Below, piece by piece: positions 57,363 through 64,000 of a stretch of DNA of 64,000 nt; position 1 is the stretch's first letter; each line of letters starts with the position of its first letter. The stretch spans positions 1 to 64,000 of the forward strand of contig CAWUIO010000018.1 of NCBI GenBank assembly GCA_963922455.1. The letters are read 5' to 3'. Made by a program: the position numbers and the translations under genes. Under the pieces are notes generated by a model. The model was not told where the DNA came from, did no database searches, and saw only the letters and a program-made list of their open reading frames with translations. This DNA is from CAWUIO01 sp963922455 (GTDB lineage: Bacteria; Bacteroidota; Bacteroidia; Cytophagales; Microscillaceae).

Positions 57363-60300
57363 TTATTTAGCTTGGATCAGAGGCAAACGGCTTATCGTAC
57401 TAGGCTTTTGGGTAGTAGGATGTTGCTTGCCCTTGGTAATATTTTTTACCTCATCGGCCACGAAGAAATCTAATTCGCGCAGATAAATAATACCGTCCTT
57501 GTCTAAGTCGGCTTTTTTATCCTGAAGGCCCCGAATCAGGGCCAAGGTAAAGGCTCCGTGCTGCCACTCAGCGCTTTCCAAGGATTTTTCCTTACCTGTA
57601 GAGGCCGACATCACTACCACCCCGTGCTCTGGGGAAGTGATTTCCCGGATGGCCTCGATGTTATCAATTTCGATATCGCGGCTAGCCATTAGGCTACTCC
57701 CCAGTTGGCCGCTATGGCAGGCATCCAAATACAAGACTACTTTGGAAGGAAGGTTGCCCAGTACATCTTGAAAATCGGCCCAGTCTACTCCGGTGGTTCG
57801 CAATCTTTCGTGATTGCCGTCGTGAGGAAGAATGTAGAACTGGCCTTTTTCATTAAAGCCGTGGGAAGCGATAAAGATCATCACCATGTCTTTGTGGGTG
57901 GCATTTTCTTCCAACCAGTAAAAGGCATCCAGGATATCAGCGCGTTTGGCATTGGAGTTGGTGAGCTCTTTTACGTGGACTTCTTTGTAGAGTTTTTGAT
58001 TTTGAGTCTTCAAGATTTTGGAAATCTCGATAGCGTCGTCGTCGGCATAGGTGAGGTTATAGTCTGAGTTTTGAAACTCTGAAACCCCCACGCTGACTAC
58101 GTAAAGGCTGGGTTTGAGCATTTCATCCAGCATATCAAATTCTAACTCATCGCTATCGCCCCCTCGGTCATTGCTATTGTTACCTTGCAAAGGAGCCCAA
58201 CGGATCAACCTTTCTTCGGAAACAGAAGAAGAGTTTTCATTGGAAGCAAAGATACTGAGGGTGGTTTCGGGGGAGTTTAGCGTGATTTCAATTTCTACGT
58301 TTTTTTCATTGGGCGAATCACCACTTACTACTTTTAAGCCTCGGGCGGTGGCTAGGGAGCGGCCATTGACCAGGAGCTTTACATTTTGAATTTCTACATC
58401 GGAGTATACCCGGGCTTTTACCTTATAGGTTTGCTCGGGCGTATTGACCGTCGTAGGAGCGGGGTTGATCCATTCAAATTGGGGAGGGAGGTTGCTGAGA
58501 ATGGTTTCATTTTTCTCAATTTTTTCTTCCGTACCCTGGTTAAACCGGGCCAGGGCTTTTTCAAAGGAGGCTTCTTCAAAGACCGCCTTGATCAACTCGG
58601 GGCGGTAGTATTTTTTACGAAAGGCCGATACGGGGTAAAAATCACCCATTTTATTGATACCCTGATCTATGTGCCATCCTACAAATCGTTCTCCCCCGGC
58701 AGAGGCAGCATAATAGCCTTGGGGAGTCCAGCAGACCCACTCTTGGTCGGTACCTACAAAGAGCGTGATAAGGGGCTTAATGGTTTCAACCGAGTTGACG
58801 ATGTAATTATTATAGTATTCTTGGAGGGTTTTGGCATCAGAACCGTAGTCTACACTGTTAAGTTTGGCGATAATTTCGAGCCAAGCTTTTTTACTTTTGA
58901 TCTTGGCAATGTCGGTCCAACCCTGATTTTCCCAGATTTTTTCCCAGGATTCGTGCGTGTAAGTTTCGGCAACAGAACGAACCTCTCCGGGCTCCACTAA
59001 GCTCCAAATTTTTACAGTTTGATCTCCTGAGGCGGAGGCCAAGTAACGTCCATCGGGAGATACGGCTACTCCCCAGATTACTCCGGTGTGTCCAATGAAT
59101 TTTTTTTGCAGTTCCCCTTGTTGGTCAAAAGCTTTTAGGCTGAAATTACTCCCAATAATAATATCCCCACTTTGGGTGAAGGTATTACTTTTGACCCATC
59201 CGTCGGTAGGGCGGTCAATTTTGATGGTGGGCCCATTATTCACGGTGAGGCTATGATCATCGGGACTTTGCATGGACATACCCCGGAAGGAAGTAATTGC
59301 TTTGACATAATCTCCTTGATTAGGTTGTTGTGCGTTTAGTCTCAATTCGTTAAAATCAAAGCTCATTTCTAAGGGACCTTTACCGTTTACCCCACCCCAA
59401 GTACTGCCATAACCTACCAAACCATTTTCAAAACCCAGGCCTACGGTGCGTTTTACGACTCCCTGGCCCACCATATGGTTGAGTATTTCTCCGGTTTTGG
59501 GTCGCCAAATAAAAATGTCATTATTGTTACCACCGGCGGTTACGACCATGTCATCGCCGTAAAAATCAGAGGATACCACGGTATAATTATGTTCGGCAAA
59601 TTCGTTAATTAGGCTGCCATTGGGCATAGAGAAGACCAGGCCTTTGGTGTAGCGGGTACCGTGGGCTACCAGATACTTGCCACTCTCAGAGAAAGCCATG
59701 GTGTAGATGGGGTCTTCGGCTTCATAAAGTTTTTTGACCATTTTTCCCTTATTATCCCAAAGGTAAATGGTATTGTCATAGCCTCCCGTAACAATATATT
59801 TTCCGTCTGGCGAACAGGCTACTCCGCTCACCCGGTCGGTATGGGCTTCTAGCTTCTTAGAGATTCTATTCGATTTCCAGTCCCAAATAATACCTGTATG
59901 ATCATAAGAAACGGATACCAATTTGTCCTGACTAAGAAAGGCGATTTGTTGGACACTTTCTTCGTGGCCTTGAAGAACTCCCACGAGTTTGGTAGGGCGT
60001 TGGCTTACATCCCAGATTCTAATTTGTTCGTCGGCACTACCACTGGCTAGGTAGCGTCCGTCGGGCGAAAAAGCCAGGCAGTTGACCACGTCTTCGTGCC
60101 CCACCATATTGTCCAGAATGGTATTGTGTTCAAAGTCTAATAAGCGGATGCGGCCCCACTCTTTGTCACCATCGGCCGACAACCAACCGCCCACGGCCAA
60201 GTATCTCTCGTCGGGCGAAAGGGCAATGGCATATAATTTTCCTTCGGAACCATCTCCGATATGTCCCCGTTCGGTACGGAGGAGTTCTCCATTTTGAGTA

Positions 60301-60488
60301 TCCCAAATGCGCAAGGTTTTGTCGTCAGAAACAGTCATCAGACGTTTCCCTTGGTCAAATATCTTAAGCTCTCGGATCATCGAGGCATGTCCGTGTGGGT
60401 CAATCACTAAACGAGCATTATCTTGGGCCTTGAGGATAAGGGGAAGGGAGAGCAAACAAACTAGAAAGGTTAGGGTAAATTTTTGCAT
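57363..60488 (-). CDS. Secreted WD40-repeat protein with C-terminal caspase domain
   Basis: This 1041-residue protein has a signal peptide (LTFLVCLLSLPLILKAQ), an N-terminal propeller of about ten WD40 repeats (about 30-500, for example VVNCLAFSPDGRYLASGSAD and VWGVAVSPDGRYLASASGD), an intervening region with Ig-like strands (about 690-770), and a C-terminal peptidase C14 domain (about 790-1035). The dyad is His876 in ASHG and Cys924 in DACHSG. An EF-hand-like loop DLDKDGIIYLRE lies at about 994-1005. Export means it acts in the periplasm or outside, unlike most prokaryotic caspases. The substrate and trigger are unknown. Confidence 0.92.
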   Translation of the reverse strand: MQKFTLTFLVCLLSLPLILKAQDNARLVIDPHGHASMIRELKIFDQGKRLMTVSDDKTLRIWDTQNGELLRTERGHIGDGSEGKLYAIALSPDERYLAVGGWLSADGDKEWGRIRLLDFEHNTILDNMVGHEDVVNCLAFSPDGRYLASGSADEQIRIWDVSQRPTKLVGVLQGHEESVQQIAFLSQDKLVSVSYDHTGIIWDWKSNRISKKLEAHTDRVSGVACSPDGKYIVTGGYDNTIYLWDNKGKMVKKLYEAEDPIYTMAFSESGKYLVAHGTRYTKGLVFSMPNGSLINEFAEHNYTVVSSDFYGDDMVVTAGGNNNDIFIWRPKTGEILNHMVGQGVVKRTVGLGFENGLVGYGSTWGGVNGKGPLEMSFDFNELRLNAQQPNQGDYVKAITSFRGMSMQSPDDHSLTVNNGPTIKIDRPTDGWVKSNTFTQSGDIIIGSNFSLKAFDQQGELQKKFIGHTGVIWGVAVSPDGRYLASASGDQTVKIWSLVEPGEVRSVAETYTHESWEKIWENQGWTDIAKIKSKKAWLEIIAKLNSVDYGSDAKTLQEYYNNYIVNSVETIKPLITLFVGTDQEWVCWTPQGYYAASAGGERFVGWHIDQGINKMGDFYPVSAFRKKYYRPELIKAVFEEASFEKALARFNQGTEEKIEKNETILSNLPPQFEWINPAPTTVNTPEQTYKVKARVYSDVEIQNVKLLVNGRSLATARGLKVVSGDSPNEKNVEIEITLNSPETTLSIFASNENSSSVSEERLIRWAPLQGNNSNDRGGDSDELEFDMLDEMLKPSLYVVSVGVSEFQNSDYNLTYADDDAIEISKILKTQNQKLYKEVHVKELTNSNAKRADILDAFYWLEENATHKDMVMIFIASHGFNEKGQFYILPHDGNHERLRTTGVDWADFQDVLGNLPSKVVLYLDACHSGQLGSSLMASRDIEIDNIEAIREITSPEHGVVVMSASTGKEKSLESAEWQHGAFTLALIRGLQDKKADLDKDGIIYLRELDFFVADEVKNITKGKQHPTTQKPSTISRLPLIQAK

Positions 60489-60607
60489 GAAATATTTAGT
60501 TTATAGCATGTATTTACTAAGCTTTTATACGGTATAAAATCTGCTACCGTTTTATAATATTTTTAAAAATAATTAAAACCTATTTTTTAAAAAAGCTTCT
60601 CAGGGCT

Positions 60608-61294
60608 ATGGCGTATTATTTTTTGGATGAACAATTATATTTTCCCCCAGTAAGCGATGCCGATGAGTACGGAATAGTGGCTATTGGTGGTGATCTATCT
60701 ATAAATCGCTTACTTCTGGCCTATCAATCGGGTATATTTCCGTGGTTTTCTGAGGCGGAGCCTATCCTCTGGTGGGCGCCAGACCCACGCTTTGTTTTAT
60801 ACCCTAAGCAGTTGAAAGTCTCTAAAAGCATGAAGCAAATACTTCGCCGGGGACAATTTCGGGTAACGATAGATACTCAATTTAGAAAAGTAATACAAAA
60901 TTGTCAAACCACCCCACGGTCCGGACAAAGCGGTACTTGGATAACGAAGGATATGCAAGAAGCTTATATGGCTTTGCATGAATCTGGTTTTGCCCATTCG
61001 GTAGAAGTATGGGAGGCAGATAGACTGGTGGGGGGCTTGTATGGCGTCTCTCTGGGCTCTTGCTTTTTTGGTGAATCTATGTTTTCTCATGTAAGCAATG
61101 CCTCCAAGACCGGGTTTATTAGCCTGGTAAAAAAGCTTGAGGAGCTTAATTTTAGTTTAATTGACTGCCAGGTGCATACCCGCCACCTGGAAAGCCTTGG
61201 AGCTGAGCTACTTCCCCGAAATCAGTTTATGCTGGAGTTGAAAGAGGCGCTCAGGCAAAGCACGCATCCAGGCCCTTGGACCCATTGGTTGTAA
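60608..61294 (+). CDS. aat: Leucyl/phenylalanyl-tRNA-protein transferase
   Basis: This 228-residue enzyme adds Leu or Phe from aminoacyl-tRNA to N-terminal Arg or Lys of proteins, marking them for ClpS/ClpAP degradation. The characteristic motifs are LLLAYQSGIFPWF, PILWWAPDPRFVL and the acceptor-site segment GGLYGVSLGSCFFGESMFSH. The C-terminus contains LIDCQVHTRHLESLGAELLPR. The length matches the family (about 220-235). It stands alone between the caspase gene (divergent) and the response-regulator fusion. Confidence 0.94.
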   Translation: MAYYFLDEQLYFPPVSDADEYGIVAIGGDLSINRLLLAYQSGIFPWFSEAEPILWWAPDPRFVLYPKQLKVSKSMKQILRRGQFRVTIDTQFRKVIQNCQTTPRSGQSGTWITKDMQEAYMALHESGFAHSVEVWEADRLVGGLYGVSLGSCFFGESMFSHVSNASKTGFISLVKKLEELNFSLIDCQVHTRHLESLGAELLPRNQFMLELKEALRQSTHPGPWTHWL

Positions 61295-61460
61295 GCCTCG
61301 TCAGTTTTAGAGTTTTGGGGGCAAACTAGGATTCCAAATTTTGTGTTGTATTTTTGGTTGGATAGTACATCAGCCGTATTGCTTGCAATGCATATGTTGG
61401 TGCTATCCTGTCCACAATTTTTCCTGTCTCGGCCTTAGCGAAGGCAATTTGTAAAGCACC

Positions 61461-63122
61461 ATGAAAAAACCCATTCTTCTGGTCGTTGACGATGACCCTC
61501 AAGTATTAAGGGCCGTCAAGCGTGACCTACAATCCAGATATCGCTCAGAGTACCGAATCTTGGCTACCGAATCAGCCAAAGAGGCCCTGGAAGCCTTGAC
61601 AAATTACCGCATAAAAGGCGAAGCCGTAGCCTTATTGTTATCTGACCAACGCATGCCCGAAATGTTGGGGGTAGAGTTTTTGGAAGAAGCCCGAAAGATT
61701 TTTCCAGAGGCGAAGCGAGCTCTTTTGACCGCTTATTCGGATACCGATGCGGCCATTAAAGCCATCAATGAGGTACAATTAGACTATTACTTGCTTAAAC
61801 CCTGGGATCCTCCCGAAGAAAGGCTTTACCCAGTGATTGATGACCTATTGGAAGCCTGGTCTCAGACTTTCCAACCTGAGTTTGAAGGCATTCGAATCGT
61901 CGGTTATCAATGGTCGCCTCGTTCTCACGAAATCAAGGAATTTCTATCGGGCAACCTGAAACCCTACCAATGGTTGGATATTGAAAGCAACCAAAAGGCC
62001 GAAGAATTACTTGAGTTGGCCCATATAGAACGAAAAGAACTTCCCGCTGTTTTTTTTGAAAATGGAGAGCATTTGCTCAACCCTCAGTTGAATGAATTGG
62101 GAGAAAAGGTGGGTCTAAAGTCCAAGGCCCAAGACAATATGTATGATGTTATCATCATTGGGGCTGGTCCGGCTGGTCTGGCTGCTTCTGTTTACGGAGG
62201 CTCAGAAGGTTTAAAGACATTATTGATTGAGAAAAAAGCCCCCGGAGGGCAAGCCGGGACAAGCTCTCGGATAGAAAACTACTTGGGGTTTCCTTCTGGT
62301 CTTAGTGGCTCAGATTTGGCCCGGAGGGCAATTACCCAAGCCGAACGTTTTGGAATCGAGTTTTTAGCTCCTCAAGAAGTTAGTAAGATTGAGGTGCAAG
62401 ACCATTATAAACTCCTCACCTTGGGGGATAAATCTCAGGTCTATACCAAAAGTGTGGTGGTTACTACCGGAGTGGATTACCGGAAATTAGATGCTCCCAG
62501 TTTGGATCAATTTACCGGAGCTGGAGTGTACTATGGAGCGGCTACAACCGAAGCGGCTGCTTGTCGGGACCAAGATGTATACATCGTAGGGGGAGGAAAC
62601 TCGGCTGGGCAAGCGGCTATGTACCTTTCCAAATTTGCCAAAAATGTTTACATAGTGATTCGACGGGACGATTTGAGTAGCTCCATGTCTCAATATTTGA
62701 TTGATCAGATTGATCAAACCCCCAATATTCACCTGATCCCGCGCTGTGAGGTAAAAGAGTGCATGGGAAGCGAGCACTTAGAAAAAATATGCCTCGAGTT
62801 TCGGGATAGCGGCAACCGGGAAGTACGGGAGCTACAAGCCTTGTTCATATTTATCGGGGCCCGTCCGTATACCGATTGGATTCCGGAGACCATGCTTAAA
62901 AACCAAAGAGGGTTTTTGATTACCGGGAAGGACCTCACTCGGGAAGATAATTTTGGCAAAGTCTGGAAATTAAAGCGGGAGCCCTATTTTTTGGAGACTT
63001 CCATCCCCGGAATCTTTGCCGCGGGTGATGTGCGAGCCGGGACGATGAACCGAGTGGCCTCGGCCGTAGGAGAAGGGTCTATGTCTATTAAATTTGTCCA
63101 CGAATATTTAGCCGAGATATAA
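61461..63122 (+). CDS. Response regulator fused to a thioredoxin reductase-like domain
   Basis: This 553-residue protein has three parts. Residues 1-130 are a receiver domain with the acidic pocket VVDDDP, phosphoacceptor Asp62 (LLSDQRMPEM), Thr90 and Lys113. Residues 142-220 resemble a glutaredoxin, but the active-site Cys positions read SPRS (WSPRSHEIKEFL). Residues 228-553 are a FAD/NAD(P)H domain with GAGPAGLAAS (234-243), PGGQAGTSSRIENYLGFP, a second dinucleotide motif VGGGNSAGQAA and a FAD motif AAGDVRAGT. The CxxC of true thioredoxin reductase is absent (EAAACRD). The fusion is known in other bacteria. A histidine kinase is not adjacent. Confidence 0.92.
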   Translation: MKKPILLVVDDDPQVLRAVKRDLQSRYRSEYRILATESAKEALEALTNYRIKGEAVALLLSDQRMPEMLGVEFLEEARKIFPEAKRALLTAYSDTDAAIKAINEVQLDYYLLKPWDPPEERLYPVIDDLLEAWSQTFQPEFEGIRIVGYQWSPRSHEIKEFLSGNLKPYQWLDIESNQKAEELLELAHIERKELPAVFFENGEHLLNPQLNELGEKVGLKSKAQDNMYDVIIIGAGPAGLAASVYGGSEGLKTLLIEKKAPGGQAGTSSRIENYLGFPSGLSGSDLARRAITQAERFGIEFLAPQEVSKIEVQDHYKLLTLGDKSQVYTKSVVVTTGVDYRKLDAPSLDQFTGAGVYYGAATTEAAACRDQDVYIVGGGNSAGQAAMYLSKFAKNVYIVIRRDDLSSSMSQYLIDQIDQTPNIHLIPRCEVKECMGSEHLEKICLEFRDSGNREVRELQALFIFIGARPYTDWIPETMLKNQRGFLITGKDLTREDNFGKVWKLKREPYFLETSIPGIFAAGDVRAGTMNRVASAVGEGSMSIKFVHEYLAEI

Positions 63123-63653
63123 ATGATAACCTACCGTGAAGCCCGGGCCAGTGATGTCCGGGCTATTGCTGCTTTGCACGCGAAAAGTTGGCAGATAGCT
63201 TACCGGGGTATTTTGGAAGATGATTTTTTGGCGGGCCCTGTCTTGGATGATCGTCAAGCTGTATGGGAAAAGCGTTACGCCGAGCCCAATCCCCAGCAGT
63301 TTACCCTATTGGCGGAGGAAGAGGGAAAACTCATCGGTTTTGCCTGCACCTTTTTGGATCACGACCCCCAGTGGGGAGCTATTTTGGATAACCTCCACGT
63401 AGATCCCGCGGGGCAAGGCAAGGGAGTAGGTAGGGCATTGATAAAGAAGTCGGCCGCGTGGGTAAAGCAAGAAGCTCCTGGCTCACCCTTTTTTCTTTGG
63501 GTTTTTACCAAGAATGTAAAAGCCACGCGATTGTATCTACACTTGGGCGGTAAAAACGTAGAAGAAAAACCTTTGGATGGGCCAGGAGGTTTTTCGCCAG
63601 CTTACCGGATGGTTTGGGAAGATCCTCAAGTCTTGGTAGATGAAGCGTCTTGA
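63123..63653 (+). CDS. GNAT family N-acetyltransferase
   Basis: This 176-residue GNAT protein has the acetyl-CoA binding motif A, DNLHVDPAGQGKGVGRALIKK (about 90-110), and motif B with FTKNVKATRLYLHLGG. The opening MITYREARASDVRAIAALHAKSW is typical of the RimI/Rv2851-like group. Its ATG directly follows the stop of the preceding gene (no gap), so the two are translated together. The acceptor is unknown; coupling to the redox-regulator fusion suggests a related stress response, by position only. Confidence 0.87.
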   Translation: MITYREARASDVRAIAALHAKSWQIAYRGILEDDFLAGPVLDDRQAVWEKRYAEPNPQQFTLLAEEEGKLIGFACTFLDHDPQWGAILDNLHVDPAGQGKGVGRALIKKSAAWVKQEAPGSPFFLWVFTKNVKATRLYLHLGGKNVEEKPLDGPGGFSPAYRMVWEDPQVLVDEAS

Positions 63654-64000
63654 GGGGGGTGTGTTTTTTGACTTCATTTTCTTAAACACCCTTATTTCAA
63701 GTTACTGCCTTGGATTGTGATGCACCATAATGCTAGTAGGCAGTTCTAAGCCCCATGCCAATAGTACCTCTCACTTCCTAATTTACCCCGCATACCTAGG
63801 CTGAGGGATAGAGCGGCCTGTCTGAGCCCGCCGCTGGTTGGCAGGGGAGCCGGCGAGTAGCGAAAGCCCGACCCCGGCTGGTACTTAATACGATACCTGC
63901 CCCACTCTTCCCTTGCCGGGGGCAGCCCCTGCAGCATAATCTTTGGCAAAAGCCCCTAAAGCCCTGCCTCCGTGATATTTTCGTGATATCTTTTAACAAT
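63654..64000. other. Right-edge region with repeat copy 12
   Basis: No complete gene is seen after the GNAT stop. 63799-63929 is repeat copy 12. From 63930 to the edge the minus strand can be read as a possible C-terminus ending at a TAG at about 63956-63958 (sequence HENITEAGL), which would put a minus-strand gene 27 bp from the repeat. That is a prediction from the orientation rule and is not established. Confidence 0.35.
63799..63929 (+). repeat. 131-bp structured repeat, copy 12
   Basis: This forward copy has canonical blocks GGCTGAGGGATAGAGCGGCC, GCGAGTAGCGAAAGCCCGAC, arms CCCCGGC and GCCGGGG, and GGGGGCAGCCCC. If the orientation seen elsewhere holds, a minus-strand gene ends shortly to its right, beyond or at the edge of the window. 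Confidence 0.92.

Noticed and set aside
57705..59000. Long plus-strand frames of 90-204 residues opposite the WD40-caspase gene
   Set aside because: They are antisense shadows caused by the codon bias of the real minus-strand gene, whose domains are unmistakable.
1..64000. tRNA or rRNA genes, prophage or integrase
   Set aside because: I saw no T-arm/anticodon pattern, no rRNA signature and no phage structural or integrase gene. A short tRNA could still have been missed by eye.

Overview
The window looks like a chromosomal segment of a Bacteroidota bacterium, most likely of the Cytophagia/Saprospiria side. The evidence is two SusC/SusD outer-membrane uptake loci, the DUF5683-dapB-lepB gene order, a WD40-caspase protein, WG-repeat kinases, frequent short overlaps between genes, and intergenic regions with few recognisable Shine-Dalgarno sites. 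I see no rRNA, tRNA, CRISPR array, prophage or intact transposase gene.

Layout. 1-2800: accessory debris, with a DUF433/DUF5615 toxin-antitoxin pair, a P-loop kinase-like gene flanked by a 70-bp direct repeat, a broken Fic gene and the stub of a short-chain dehydrogenase. 3067-8460: a Cys-nucleophile alpha/beta hydrolase, an AraC regulator overlapping pnuC, two YeeE/YedE half-transporters and ilvA. 9090-22818: a class V aminotransferase, a SusC-SusD-lipoprotein operon, YdeI, fasciclin, and a second SusC-SusD pair. 22910-30970: a three-gene ABC system whose small protein and ATPase N-terminus resemble effector-associated domains, a LolD/FtsX-like ABC pair, a SIMPL protein and a hydrolase. 31582-41231: carotenoid oxygenase, an orphan oligopeptide-binding lipoprotein, DUF5683-dapB-lepB-like, ung, apaG-methyltransferase and a histone-deacetylase-like enzyme. 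41427-47988: a five-gene minus-strand cluster of TerY-type vWA proteins, a PP2C phosphatase and two membrane-anchored Ser/Thr kinases with WG repeats. 48351-63653: a lipoprotein, a pseudouridine synthase, a TolC plus adaptor efflux pair, two glycosyltransferases, SemiSWEET, an NTF2-like secreted protein, the secreted WD40-caspase, aat, a response regulator-thioredoxin reductase fusion and a GNAT.

Two dispersed non-coding repeat families run through the window. The first has twelve loci of about 131 bp. Each has conserved blocks and a hairpin whose arms change together between copies, and most copies lie just past a stop codon in one fixed orientation relative to that gene. The second is a 162-bp MITE-like element with 18-bp terminal inverted repeats, present twice with the same length. 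These repeats, the vWA/PP2C/kinase-WG cluster, the EAD-like ABC operon and a signal-peptidase homologue lacking both catalytic residues are the parts most worth following up.
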